A stretch of DNA of 64,000 bases, taken from NCBI GenBank assembly GCA_900618425.1, contig UZAN01039475.1, positions 31,168-95,167 of the forward strand, written 5' to 3'. The translations under genes were made by a program, and so were the position numbers. The notes beneath the pieces are model-generated. The model was not told the origin of the DNA, ran no database searches, and saw only the letters and a program-made list of their open reading frames with translations. Below, piece by piece: positions 12,870 to 25,605 of the stretch (positions are counted from its first letter, which is position 1; every line of letters starts with the position of its first letter). Source of the DNA: Echinostoma caproni. Its lineage: Eukaryota > Platyhelminthes > Trematoda > Plagiorchiida > Echinostomatidae.

Positions 12870-13090
12870 GCGTGTGGGATGATTGATATTGATTGATTTG
12901 GCTAACCATCCTTCGAACTTCACTTCAATCCACCGATTCCACCATACATTAGGAAGCACGAGACTCGATTTTCCCTCTTATTAGAGCTCATCAGTAGTGC
13001 ACATCCACCGTCCCGTCCAGGATTTGAACTCCGGACCCATCGCATGGAAGACGTGTGTTACCACTGTGCCAACCAGCTCATGCCATGGCT
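12870..13090 (-). mobile_element. tRNA-like SINE with hammerhead core
   Basis: Read on the minus strand from about 13090, the element opens with an RNA polymerase III A-box-like stretch (GAGCTGGTTGGCACAGTGG). About 30 bases later comes a B-box-like GGAGTTCAAATCC flanked by a short T-stem (GGA/TCC). It then carries GCACTACTGATGAG and the hammerhead core annotated separately. The body continues through about 12870. The pol III head followed directly by a GCACTRCTGATGA motif is shared with the copies at 18.5, 53.8 and 63 kb. This layout is that of schistosome-type hammerhead SINEs. A second, weaker copy of the tail (TGTGGGATGACTGATATTG) lies on the plus strand near 13320, so the insertion may be compound. 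The exact ends are uncertain. Confidence 0.7.
12956..13000 (-). ncRNA. Hammerhead ribozyme motif, core intact
   Basis: Minus strand, in order: stem I strand GCACTA, core CTGATGA, 14-base stem-loop II, core GAAA, short stem III, cleavage triplet GTC, stem I strand TCGTGC. All invariant core bases are present. Stem I pairs at 5 of 6 positions. Stem II has three Watson-Crick pairs, possibly four, with the closing pair changed to G-G. Stem III is very short and starts with an A-G mismatch, as expected of the schistosome type, which has only a minimal stem III and works poorly as a monomer. Self-cleavage would fall just after the GTC (plus-strand positions about 12962-12964). Activity is not shown by the sequence. 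Confidence 0.65.
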
Positions 13091-13099
13091 GAACCGAAT

Positions 13100-15300
13100 T
13101 GCCAATTCAAGTTTGTTCAGGTTTTGCCTTCAGTAATAGTCAGTCAATTTATTGAGCCCGACAACAACAAAGGGAGACACAGATGATAATCTATTAACTC
13201 CAATCGAAAGTCTCCCACCAAGTCAAGACTTGCTTATTAGATACTAGCTGGCTTGTCACATACCTACCAGGTTAGATTGACCTTCAAATTTAACTCACTG
13301 TTACTTGTGAGTAGCATGTGTGGGATGACTGATATTGCTTGATTATATATTGATTGCTTGGGATTAAGGGTATTTATTCCCAATTTTATCTTCTACTCTT
13401 GTGTTCTCAGTTTTCTTCTAACAACGTTACAACTTGATCGACCCTGATTGCCGCAATAAAATGTGCCGCAACTCGAAAGCTACAATTCAGATATTTTATG
13501 CAAAACACCGTGAAAATTCATTCTTTCTAATAAAAGATCCCAGTTTCATGAGAGTGAGAGTTTCTTAGGTTGAACAGACAATCTAAATGGCTTATCTCTG
13601 TTCATTCAGTGCACAGTAAATAAGCCATGTATTAGAAGAAACTGGTAAACGCCAATTGACAATCAACTTGGTGGACGCTATGCAGAAACGACTCGCTCCT
13701 CTGATCAAAAATAAAGAAGGGTAATTATAACCTTGACAAAATGAAAGGAAAATAAATATATCATGCTTAAGATTCATTTTCACAAACACATTCTAAAGCT
13801 TTTTACTTGGCATTTATTATCTTACAACTGATGTAGCAGCAACCGTCGTCAAAATCAAGAAATCCTATATTATGATGGCATTCAACTAAAAGAAAGAAAT
13901 TAATAAGAGGACATTAATACAGATTTATTGCATCCGATTTGGATCAACATCGTATTCTCAATCCCGTAAACGAGGCTCGGAAAACTAAAGGTTGAAGGAA
14001 ATGGATGTGAGCATAGTCAGTATGTTCCACTAGTTTGAATAATACCTGTATTCGTTCATCTATTTCTGAAATCCCGACTTGACAATATAAATTTGCGATG
14101 ACCGGTGAACCGTAAGGAAACCTACGATCATTTCCCATTAAGAAGATTTGCACTCAAAGGAAACTTTAACATGACGTTTTGGGATGTCTCAATCACTGTG
14201 GCCGAAATTGGGTTAAAATTAAGACCTGTTTTAGGGTGATTAAACACAGAATGCGAGATGACTGTATACTTTGTTTGCAACGGCCAACTAAATCAACTGA
14301 TGAATATTTGATGTTTGACGTACTGAAAGCTGAATGAACGGCACAGTGTTTTAATCAATACAAAGAATATGCTGATAACCTCGCCAACTAAACAATTGCA
14401 TTGCAATGTGAGTTCACATGAAAGAAGCACAAGTTCCCAACAGTTATGCAATAAAAGCAGTAAGAATGCTCTCGGTTATCGCAAGCTTATGCGCTAATAG
14501 ATGCATTGAAGCGGTCCAAGTGGCCAACTACATTGGTCCCCATCGAACACTCTGAAAATGAAGAGCAGTCTGCTATGGTTTAATTCACGTAATCCAAAAT
14601 GAACACTGAGAAGTCTGTCCACAAAAACGTTTGTTCTAGAAAGCAAAGGACAAAAGCCAAAGTCAAATCTATTGTCTGTGGTAGAGCGATGTTCTTCACG
14701 CATAAACCCAAACGCCTTCACAGAGATGCCTCAGGCTATTCGACAAGTAGATTTTCGCAGACGCGTTGTCAGGGAAAAGTTCTCAGTGATTGATCTCACA
14801 TGAAATCATCCTCATGAACCTGTCTTCACTTTATTAATGTTTTCCATGTCTTTCACAAGACAGCTGTGTAATAACAAAGCTAGAATATAATTTTGAGCCG
14901 TTGTGCCATTTCCAATTTGAGCTAGGATAGCTCTAGATAAAGGAGCTGAATAATTCACAGACCGTTAACAAGAACAATTATCCTAGGGGACTTTCGATTG
15001 TCGGGCTATCTAAATCCGAAGATAATTGCTGTCCTGCAAATTGGCAGTACTCTCAGGAAACAACTCTTAAAATATTATGTTAGTTGGTGAACACTTAACT
15101 GAAAACACTACCATTGACTACAATATCAGTTATTAAAATCCTTTAAGTCCTTAAAAGAAGGAATACATCGACTGAGGCAAGTCGTGATGAACCCCTAAGC
15201 GCATCCCTCAGCTCGTGAGGGACCAAGAATATTCGTGGTTCGAACAGATTTGTGGTGGCACAAGTAGTGTACCTGTACGAGCAGACAAAACTGGGAGGTA
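13100..15300. other. No recognisable gene
   Basis: Short frames only. The minus-strand frame at 13944-14153 contains GSPVIANLY, which resembles the Gly-Ser-Pro...Ala-Asn-Leu-Tyr motif of Penelope-type reverse transcriptases. Nothing around it supports a reverse transcriptase, so it is not called. Confidence 0.45.
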
Positions 15301-15306
15301 GAACTC

Positions 15307-15603
15307 ATGATGTTAGTCAACCGAGTGGTATTATTCTGTGTGAGACCGAGTTTCACTGAAGTTCGAAAATTTTCAGGTAAGACGATCCTTCGAGCGGAAT
15401 ATGATACAGAGATGTCGCTCGGTGACATAAATAATACTGAATCTGGCTGGTTTGGATGTGAGACAGAGGTCTCATTTCAAGCCATAGCCGACGTACAAGA
15501 CTGCTGGTTGAAATGTGAGAGGGCTGCCTCAACTATAGCCGTCGTAGAGGATAGTGGTTTTGATTTGAATGTGACGACGAAACTTAATTCAAAGTCATTG
15601 TAA
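15307..15603 (+). other. Open frame with internal imperfect repeats
   Basis: A 98-codon plus-strand frame whose second half (about 15450-15590) is built of two and a half imperfect units of roughly 51-57 bases. Each unit begins with a variant of GGCTGGTTTGGATGTGA. In translation the units read GWFGCETEVSFQAIADVQ, then CWLKCERAASTIAVVED, then a partial SGFDLNV. An excellent 5' splice-site match (TTTTCAG followed by GTAAGA) lies inside the frame near 15376. This may be a decayed minisatellite that happens to be open or part of an exon. No family is recognised, and coding is not established. Confidence 0.3.
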
Positions 15604-15604
15604 A

Positions 15605-18500
15605 CTTTTGAGGATATCAATCAAGAGGTGATACAGATACCTGGTGTTTCCATGCATAACGTAAGCTGCTTTTAACGGTCAGTGATAACTTTATCAATTT
15701 GGCCATTTCTCATTTTGTCGACAAATGATACGAAACAGTTCTTCGTACGACTGTTGTAGCGACCTGACTCGAATGAATATGTGCGAATATGGTAATAATC
15801 CGGGGGGATTAAAAAACCTTTCACTTTTATTCGGGTTGGCGTTATTGACAGTGTTTGAATGAACGTAGATATTCGTTGAACACGTGTATCTGTGCCAATG
15901 TTGTCGTAAAACCATGGAGTAAAGAAGCATTCAAGTAGTCGTAATGTCAGGCAGAAGATAAGTTCGGTGGCGGAACTCGATGCATTGCCCAAAGAATCAG
16001 TGATTGGTGATTTACTTCAAATATCTGAAACGCTCCAAGAGTGAGTCGGCCTGTGCCAATCGGTCGTGTAGCAATTGGTGATGCTCATGTCCATTCTTGA
16101 AGAACAGTAATCAAAGCAGCAACAAACAGAGCCACTTGGAAGAATGCTGTAGGGAAAAGAAGCATGGTGAATTCAGCCAGAAAATAAAGTTCACAGGGAT
16201 TTCAGCAGTCTACTGTCAGAAGCACGCTCATCCGTTGCAGAATATCAAACAGACAGCCGACCGAAACGAAAATTCCTCACTGTACTCATAAATGATAAAC
16301 CAGCCCAACTACAATTGGACAGAGTAATCAGTACCACTCTTCTCTCCACAGGCAAGTGGAACAGCAATGTGAGGACAAAAATTGTTCCAGCTACCAAAAA
16401 GGCATAAACGTCATCAGGAGGTGAATGGAGGTTCACTGTCAGAATCAACTGTAATATCTTCTGAGGCGTGAAAACAAAACCCCTGTTATCTGAGAGACCG
16501 ACCTTTCCTGAATCTCGTTTTCTCTGGATTTGATTAAATGCTTGGATTTTTTGGAGTACTCTTGAATTAGTTTTGCCATCAAGTCGAAATGCAGAGCATG
16601 CAGTTCTCCTCGATTGCAGACGTGATACAATCCCTGCAATTAATTTGAATTTGTAATCCGGGGGAGCCTCATTTATTGTTCAAGGTTTCAGACATCAATT
16701 TCAATGAGGCAAGAATTCAAAACATGTTTTAAATACAAACGTCCTGTACCGTACACCATTATCGCATAATTCGAAGCTGAAATAGACTTATTGCCACAAT
16801 CTGGAGCCATCACACGTTGGTTCAACCATTGATTATAAACAGCTCCAATTATGATCATCCAGAACGTCTGTGTTAAGATGTGCACTTTTGCTCATTTCTC
16901 AGCGGGTCTGAACGCATCACTGGAAGTTCATCAACGTCCAATTTCAATACAGAAGATTTACTTCCTAAAGTGAAAGGTTATGGTAAGTTTTTAGACTTAA
17001 TTCATCGGATGCACACCATTAAATAAGCCTCGCTGATGGCTACATGGAGATACTCAGGATAAACTCTCATCTGTGTTGGTTTCAGTGCAATCCTCTGTTG
17101 TTCATTTTCTAAACTGCACCAAGAAGTTTTTCGCAGCTGATTGACTCGATGTTGACCAGTATTACAGTTACTGTGGCATAATTGAATGTAATCAGTATAA
17201 CATTTTTATTGCCGACTAAAACCAGTACTGAAGCGCATCCCATATTATGCATTCGGAATCCGAGAACACAAGTGTTACTTGTCCACATCTTCTATCAATT
17301 ATATATATATATATATATGTATATATACAAGTATAAATAAATGAATAAACGAGATTCAGATATTCATAAGGGCCTAGATTGACCTAGGTTTAGCCAAATA
17401 ATTGAATGAGGGAACATTATCAATATCCTTAAATTTCTCCGGACCATTTTTGTCAAGAATGAAATACATGCCTTCGATCGTGTTAGAATAATGGTCTCCT
17501 CAGACCTGCTTAGGACACATTTCGGCCCGGCTCTTCGTATCATCTTGACAGTTGATGCTTCAAACAGTGGAGTTTGCGCATCCATCACTGGAAAATCGAA
17601 TCCAAATGAATCACAAAATGACATTCTACACGCAAGCATATCGTTGAGGAATTGAACCAACTCTAACGAAAAGACTCATTGTCAATTATACCCGGTGAAA
17701 GTTTATTCGCTGAGTGAGTTTTGATTCCAAAGATGCAAAGGTATAGAGTGTAACAGCGATTCCTCAATGTACATCTGAGAATTAACCGCATGAAATCGCT
17801 TGTTGATGGTTGTCCGTTGGGCGGTTACTGACAATTCAAGCTGTCAAAAAAGCGCTGCCGCGTCAGATATGCTCGGAGAATTCTCACGGGTTCAACTTAA
17901 AATTGACTGAAACTAATAGCCGCTGTGGGAACTCTCAGTAATTTGATCGATGCTACTGGATGCACGGGATTCAAAGATAGTGGATCGAATACGGCAATTT
18001 GATTGGTCAATTCCTCCCTCAGCGTTCCCAATATTTCACTGAGTGACATTGTCTACCGACTAAAACCGTAGGGAATGTATGGTGTGATCGGATTCGGTGA
18101 TAAACTGCAGAATACACGGGTTACCTAAAAGACTTTATAATAGCCGTAGGTGTTCACATTGAGTGAGCGATTTAGTCATTTCTTAAATTTTTCATATAAG
18201 CTTACTGGATTGAATCTGAGAGAGATACATGATTTTATAGTTACAAATTCCTGCCCCAAAATGAGAATGCCTGCATTGCCATTACATTTTCAAGTAAATT
18301 TCTATCATACGTGCAACGAAAAAGATATGATCACTTTATAAAATCCTCACGTAATTATTATGGTCAAATTAAAGAAAATACTTCTACATTATTGTAAATA
18401 AGAGGCTTTTAATTCATCATGACATACAACTGATTTTGTCATGCAACATATAATCAAGGCGTAATGTTTCCAACCGAGGCTAATACTGACATACACAGGA
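15605..18500. other. No recognisable gene
   Basis: Several frames of 60-106 codons on the minus strand (for example 15672-15992 and 17364-17660). The last is preceded by an acceptor-like TTTTCGTTAG, but it carries no recognisable domain. Otherwise I see only the AT microsatellite listed separately. Confidence 0.45.
17301..17327. repeat. (AT)n microsatellite
   Basis: Nine AT units, one GT interruption, then more AT units. Confidence 0.9.
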
Positions 18501-18504
18501 ATTG

Positions 18505-18660
18505 ATACCTGCAATCACTTTGTTCATTGGGCTGCATGCGAGCGTTCTATCGGTGAGGTTCCCAGTCGGTTCTATGAATTCCCACTGCTGATGAGAACCT
18601 GACAGGTCAAACTAGCTGTCAAGTGTGTCTATTCTTTTCAGTCCACGCTTCATTTGCTCC
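18505..18660 (+). mobile_element. SINE copy with damaged hammerhead core
   Basis: The plus-strand sequence aligns by eye with the SINE at 63.3 kb over about 130 bases. Both have a GGNNGCANGC pol III head, a GTGAGGTYYCCAGTCGG segment, then CTGATGA. The hammerhead portion (18581-18629) keeps stem I strand CCCACTG, the CTGATGA core, a 14-base stem-loop II and the cleavage region CTGTC with a pairing AAGTGTG. The second core box has lost its G (AAA instead of GAAA), which removes the catalytic G12. This copy should therefore be inactive. Ends are approximate. Confidence 0.6.
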
Positions 18661-18669
18661 TAACAGGAC

Positions 18670-21600
18670 AACATGAGTCACATGAACAAACCCAATCCGC
18701 AAATTCTATGATATATTGATCTTATTACGCTTGTCGGTTTCACATATTTATTCAGTCACCCGAAATATTCAATAGTTTCCACAAGTTAATTTGATGACCT
18801 GTTGTGAATCGCTGTCATAAGTGAGAATCTCATTATTGTTTGTTACTTGAGAAATATAATCAAATATTCATCTTCGGGAAATTTAGCTTACACTGACCTC
18901 AAAATTTGAAATGCGGGTGCTTACTTCCTTGACTACGCTACCGTCATTTGTCAAGCAACTACATGAATAGGAGAAATAATCCACTATAACTAATTCCTGA
19001 CTATGAAGCATCGGAGCAGGGATAGCTGAAAGCTAATCTTGTAGCACCACTTCACAAGTTGAAGGTGCAAAATGCATACCAATTAAAGTTACTGAACTTA
19101 AAAGTCTGCCAAAAGCGTTTTACGGAGCCTTCATAAATTCGAACAGAAAAACGATATCGTCAGTGTGCTCTAAATTGTGCAGCTTTTTTTCCCGGTTACC
19201 TCCTCAATACCAACATTTTGGACACCACTAAGTGCGTTCAAAACAGTATTTCGTCTGCGACAGCTGCACTAGATAGTAAACGGACGCTAGTCATAGGACA
19301 TGTATCGATTTGTTTCAGTTAGCTACTAAAATAAGAAAAAAGCCTATCAATTTTGAAAGTAGTTACAATAGTCGCTCGTTTGTAACTGGAACAAAAAGAG
19401 GGGACGGAGGTAAACAACGTTGGTGCCCAGACATAGAATACTGTCTAATGAACGTCAAGGAATTTCGGATGAAGAGAAACCTGTAGCGATTTGGAGTTAA
19501 GAATGTGACTTTCTATGGGGATTCCTTATGGTTGAATACCATTTTCGTGTCCAATTCCGGGAGTTGAACGACGATGGTACTTGTTGGGAGCCGAAACCTT
19601 TACCGTCGAGAGAAAACGTTGAGAGGCAACGCTGTAAGAACGTTGATACAGATTGCTTATATACTTGCCTTCAGTTCATTCACATTCTTGGACACTTGGG
19701 TTGTGCATATTGTGGGACCTGTAACGGTTTAAGAAATTAAAAATACAGTTGTTCCCTAACAATCCTGCCTAATTCACTGAAGTTAGCACACAACTGAACT
19801 AGGCATTCGCGACAAGTGTAGAACAGTGTTTCTCTTAGTTCCTTAGCTCGAGAAATGAATGAGTGTCAATGTAGTCCCCCGCCATCTGTGTCGTTCATTT
19901 CGTTGTGTTATCAAATTATACAAATAGGGATCTTAGTTTGCTGATCTCTTCACACGAGAAGTACATACCAATCAGCATCATAGTTGAGAAATCGTATAGT
20001 GAATGTTTTTGAACGCATGCCTCAAACCGGAATATATACGCCCAAGTATGTGTTCCCAATTATTGCCTGTGGTTTAATTGCAAATGGGTGTTCAAATGCT
20101 ATAAATACAATGATTCCAAGAAATTCGGGCCTATTTCACCAGCATTTTCCAAGTTGATTCTATTAAGCGCATGTTTCGATAAAAGATATGACTATTGTTA
20201 CCTAAAGTTACGCTCGTTTTTTTCATATGTGCTTAAAAATAACTTTCTTGAGACAATTGACGAAACCGTGGTAAGTGACACGAGAATGAAGTTATGACAA
20301 ATCAATCATTGTTTAACCATGTCTGGTAAACGTACCAGTTGCAACTTGTCTATCGGATCACACGATGCAGCACATAGAAGTACTTAATAAAAAAGTCTTT
20401 TGATCTCGCTAGATTTCTTGGTATTTCAAGTACATAGTTGTGAGTTTGTTCCTTTGTTCACATGGATTGAGTCTTCAAGAGTGTTTGCTCAATGTAAAGG
20501 AGAAATCACACTTTATTGATGAATGGTTCTTGCTCAACAATACATGATGGTTGGAGTGTTCTATCTGCACCTAGTTATTTTTAGCAGACAAACTTGAGCT
20601 GTAACCAAACAGTACTAATGATCATCAAATCCTATGGAAAGTAGTTTTAGTTCTTGATGACGATAGCTCTCTTGGTAGCGAAAATCCGTTGGATAGCAGA
20701 GATTTCCCTACCTTTGGAACGTTTTTAGGACTCTTTGGTGCGTATATACCTCTCGCTGTACAGTAACTTATGTAATATATTCTCTAAAGCGACATGAGTA
20801 TTAGGCAAAGCAAATTTCACCTCTAATTGCTTCATCCTTTACCAGTGAGGGAATTTATTGCGATATTCTACGATAACGTTGACGTAGGCCTCTGAAGCCT
20901 AATCCATCGTCAGGCATCCCTGAACGCAGTCCTTACAGTGCTGCATCAATTTTACCATATCAACAAAAGGATGTGTTCGTGTAAATATTCCTTCTCTCAA
21001 AACTGCAGAGTTCATTTGAAAATCATCGTAGTTTTCCATTATTACCACTGTATTGTAATAAATTGCAAGATAAAACTACACGATGTCATAGTGCACAGAC
21101 AGCGGGAACACCGGCTTCTCAATAGTTTACAGTAGGTGAACGGCAGTAACAAACTATTGAAACAATCACACCCAGAGATGGGTTCATTATCTAAATCTTG
21201 AATAACGGTTGTCCTATGAACATGAAAATCGGCAGGAATTTCGACGGGGCCACACTGTAATCTGGGTAGCCACAAAGTAGTGAGCAAACTAACAGATGGA
21301 TCTTAAAAATGTACTTCTCCACATTTTCGACTAGAAATTATCTAGAGAAATAAGCAAGTTGTTTATCCCATGATAAACGTTCACGTGCGTAGAATGGTTG
21401 AGCTTTGGGGTCACCGAGAACCATTGCAATTTTGTATCTGAGGCCAACACAACCGTTATTAAAGACGTCCGACTAAGCATTGGTTTGACACATGCTAACA
21501 ATCTGGAACTGAATGAACAGCGTAGATCGCCCCGAATATTGTTTCATTCCTCTCAGTGCTAGACCGTTGGCGTAAGTTTGAACAACTGAAGCCGTGTTGA

Positions 21601-21690
21601 ATCTTCCAGTTGGCGAAGACCAAAAACATATTTGTACCAACAACATCAATCAACAAACAACCGGCTAGATTAATTCGTCGACGTTCTGAG
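18670..21690. other. No recognisable gene
   Basis: Short frames only. On the minus strand near 20890-20920 a CTGACGATGGATTAGGC segment is followed by a hairpin (TAGGC/GCCTA). This recalls the ribozyme-bearing ends of retroelements, but the second core box GAAA is missing. Confidence 0.45.
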
Positions 21691-21696
21691 GAAGGA

Positions 21697-22197
21697 AAAT
21701 AACACGCAATTATGGTCTGGTTTGTGAAATCCAATGATAAAATTTNNNNNNNNNNNNNNNNNNNNNNNNNNNNNNNNNNNNNNNNNNNNNNNNNNNNNNN
21801 NNNNNNNNNNNNNNNNNNNNNNNNNNNNNNNNNNNNNNNNNNNNNNNNNNNNNNNNNNNNNNNNNNNNNNNNNNNNNNNNNNNNNNNNNNNNNNNNNNNN
21901 NNNNNNNNNNNNNNNNNNNNNNNNNNNNNNNNNNNNNNNNNNNNNNNNNNNNNNNNNNNNNNNNNNNNNNNNNNNNNNNNNNNNNNNNNNNNNNNNNNNN
22001 NNNNNNNNNNNNNNNNNNNNNNNNNNNNNNNNNNNNNNNNNNNNNNNNNNNNNNNNNNNNNNNNNNNNNNNNNNNNNNNNNNNNNNNNNNNNNNNNNNNN
22101 NNNNNNNNNNNNNNNNNNNNNNNNNNNNNNNNNNNNNNNNNNNNNNNNAAATAACACGCAATTATGGTCTGGTTTGTGAAATCCAATGATAAAATTT
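21697..22197. other. Assembly gap flanked by an identical 49-base repeat
   Basis: Positions 21746-22148 are unknown bases. The 49 bases just before the gap (21697-21745) are identical to the 49 bases just after it (22149-22197), each abutting the gap exactly. This is what is left when two contigs that overlap by one assembly k-mer are scaffolded with a gap instead of being merged. The true sequence is probably continuous, with one copy of the 49 bases and no missing DNA. Long frames that cross the gap are artefacts. Confidence 0.85.
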
Positions 22198-22199
22198 GG

Positions 22200-23920
22200 G
22201 ATATTTCCAGCAATCGTCACTATTACACTCCAATTGAAATCGGCAATAAGCTTTTGCATATAAATCTTCCAGAAGAGGTGAATTTCATCATACTGATGGG
22301 TGAATCCCTTTTGAAACTATTATTCGCAAACGATACTTATCATGTTTCTTCTCCTAAACGATGAATACCTTTGCCCAATGTTCATATAAATATCCTCGGT
22401 CAAGTGTTTTAAAATAAATTAGAAAAAAAACATGTACAATGCCCTTTGTAACAATTCGTCTTTTCTTTTTTGTCAAACTCACAATACGCTGCTGTCTGCT
22501 GTACTCATTGTCACCATTTCAGCATTGTTCAATTTCGGTACAAAGATTAATTTTTGATGGAGGCGCACTTTTGATAGTGCAGTTGCAAAATTAATCAAAC
22601 ATCTTCGCTCATCTATTCACTTATTCACAGTGGCTTATAAATAGATTGAGAAGGAGACCAACTCATGGGCTACAATACGTTTCAATAGATTCCATTTAGA
22701 TGATACTGAACCAAGAATCAGTGAGGTACATCGGCTCTACCAAGTCACTGATGATAATCGCTAAAAATCGCCCGGGGGTGTCTGAGTTTGCGCACTGCAA
22801 GTCTGCCCACAAAACGAAAGTAAAATAACAGACTCAGGCAAAACAGTCTAACGAAGTAATGTATTTGGATTATTCAATCTTTTCTATTAGTGCAATGAAC
22901 ACCCGATTGAAAGTTTCATACGCCGACTAATCCAAACGGGTGTTACATAATTTAGACATTTCCCGGGTATTTCAATTTTAATTATCCGATTTTTATTGTG
23001 TTTATCAAAAGTTCTGTTTGTGGACAGATTTGACCTGCGTTTACAACTTTAATGAAATTTGTTAAAAAAGCTCCACTTCAATCCGCGTCGGTTTATGTTC
23101 GTCATTTCTGCACCCTAACGCACTTCAACATAAATAGGTACCGTGAATATTTATTGATGATAATAAATGTTCGCCCCAATTGCTGTCCTGCTTGGATGAC
23201 ACATTTAGTCTAACTTGAATCGATCACAGTAAATCCGGTATCCGGTTTAAAAAAGTATTCGCTAAGTCGAGTGCATTGTGAACAAGAAGACAAGAGCTAA
23301 AAATGGATACGAGATCCGTTTTACCATAGGTGTGTAATTCCGGATGAAGCATTTAAATCATCTCCGATATGGCACTATCATATGCATAAATTGTTCGCGT
23401 CACAAATATATATTTGCTGTCAAGAGGGGGAATAGGTCAGCGCTAAATAACGGAGAATGTCGGCTAACGATGATAACTATAATTTATATGGTTCTTCTAA
23501 CCAAAAATTATAGAACTCATAAAGAATGTTGTAAGCCACGAACTATTCAGCACCCACCCAACTCCTCTGACTTGGTCCTAGGTAGCATTTGATGAAAAAA
23601 AGAAACACTAGTGTTTAAGTGTCCTGTTTCAGACTAACTTGAGGGAACTCTTGGCCTAATTATGGGGCAACTTCAAAAGCTAATTTGATAAAATCGTTTT
23701 TGTTTGTGAGTGCTCATCATACGTTGAAGCCTTACAAAGAGTAAAATTTGCGAAGCAACGTGTGCAATCTGCACTTTTTGAGTTACACCGTGACCAATTA
23801 TCTGTGGGGGCTGCTGTTAGGACGGAGCTTAAGTAACCCGTTCGATCGCGCACGTATCTGAGTAAGGCCACACGCACGCTCACAACGCTCCAGGCAGGCT
23901 GAATCTGATTGGATGCCCAC
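22200..23920. other. No recognisable gene
   Basis: Short frames only on both strands, and no repeat shared with the rest of the window that I could see. Confidence 0.5.
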
Positions 23921-23924
23921 AGAA

Positions 23925-24126
23925 TGTGTTAGTCAGTCTTTTGTCCGATCAGTCATTCGATATGTCAGGGACGCAATGTGGTTGATGTGTCACTGCGCCG
24001 TTCTGGCATGCGCGATTTGTTCTATATATTTGTGTATCGATATATAATGAAAAAAATACACACTGACTGTTGTCTCAAGCTGTGTTCTCTCTCCGCGTTA
24101 TCGTGAGGGTAAGAGTCGCTCGTGTC
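23925..24126 (+). repeat. Possible LTR-like segment (weak)
   Basis: A locally GC-richer block begins TGTGTTAGTC and ends GCTCGTGTCA, giving TG...CA termini. Inside it has a TATA-like CTATATATTTG, then an AT-rich AATGAAAAAAATAC, then a pyrimidine-rich stretch (GTGTTCTCTCTCCGCG). That order resembles the promoter, polyadenylation region and U5 of an LTR. No second copy, primer site or coding region was found, so this is only a suggestion. Confidence 0.15.
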
Positions 24127-24129
24127 ATT

Positions 24130-25600
24130 CGTACGTCTAGTCCGAAAACAACAGCTCTGCCATGGGTTACGGACACCTATTTTTTCTAAAATATTTTATC
24201 GAGCGCAAGATGATCTCATTTTCAAATTAATCAATCAAAGACCAAACACAACTGGTATACGTGAATCTTCAGATGAGCAAACGGAAACCAGCAGTTTACT
24301 TCTCCGGTGCATATTATTTCTTCCCAGATTTTGATGCCTATCTGGTTCGAACGCTGGAATCTCGAGTTGGTCAACAGAAGCCATTTTATTTACTCCTTTC
24401 CGAAGACAGTTCCCTCGTGTCTCTTCAGATAAGTCATACATTCGGTAAGGTTCATTCAATACACAATTTATTTTGTATACAGATGTAGTGAAAACAATAC
24501 GAAACTGCATTAGAATGTTACGAACGTAAAATTAACACGAAAGGACATAACAATTAACAAACCACAAAAGGCGGACCTCAATAACTTGCTGCTAGACATC
24601 AAACTTTTGCTTATCGTGCACTGCAGAAGTGAAACTGACATACAGTTGATGAAAAGGGAAGCAATAAATACTGTTAAACTTGTTCTGTGTTGCAGAGTGA
24701 AGTAACATGTTTGAATGATTGAAAGTAACGTAATTACGGTTGGGTTCCAACACACGCCCATGCGGAACTTTGAATCCCAATAAGACTACTGACCTTGGTA
24801 GAACTCAAAAGCAAGAACCTTTTAAAGTTGGTAGCCGAAAAAATACTATACTTTTACTAGTTTAGCAAAGACGATCGAAAGTCTGATCACGGTAAATTAT
24901 TATAGCAGGTAGCATGAGGCATCTACAAAAATGTGAATGTTGTGGATGCACGCGAGATGTGGAGACAGAAAATAACCCCGGTGAACAAGAAGACAGTATC
25001 ACTGTAAACTGAATCAAAGAATAGTAGCACCTTCAAGCTCGTAACGCTCTGTTTCATGTGTTACCAAACCTTTTATAGGGAGGGAGCACCAGGGATAGAA
25101 CTGATCTTTGCTGTTTATTTCTCAGAAAACCTCTGATCTAAAATCGTCGCATGTTTATGGGTTCTTTGCTGTTTGCAGAATTGCTCAATTAACGACATTC
25201 ATTAGGCGGTATTTCTACAGGTACACACAGACATTCTATCAATGTAACGGTTTATATAACCAGAAAGATTGCAATCAAACCAATGAATAAAAAACGCATT
25301 CGAAATAGGCGGATTCTGTGCAGCAAATAGTGAGCAAACTTCCTTTTCACTTTCCCAGTTCGACGTGGTGAGTCCAAAGAAGCACTGCTTCGACATCCTT
25401 GCAACGGTTACAGACGAAATGGTTAGGTAAAAAATTTATTCAAATGAAGCCAAACCTAGGGGCGCATAAGCAGTTGAAATGCAAGTCGCTCGATTTTTGA
25501 ACGCATGACCGGAATACACCAAAACAAACATAACGAAGCTAGTTGTGAAATAGTAAGGATTAACGAATGCACCCAGACTATTTCAGTGGATTCATAAATT
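24130..25600. other. No recognisable gene
   Basis: Overlapping short frames on both strands (for example 24235-24510 minus and 24261-24488 plus). None carries a motif I recognise. Confidence 0.5.
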
Positions 25601-25605
25601 AGAAT

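Noticed and set aside
13944..14153. GSPVIANLY in a minus-strand frame, like a Penelope reverse transcriptase motif
   Set aside because: No other reverse transcriptase motif occurs before or after it in any frame, so it is most likely chance.
17364..17660. 98-codon minus-strand frame with an acceptor-like TTTTCGTTAG
   Set aside because: No recognisable domain, no clear donor, and many frames of this length occur here by chance.
20890..20925. CTGACGA with a following hairpin on the minus strand
   Set aside because: The second hammerhead box GAAA is absent, and no retroelement sequence was recognised next to it.
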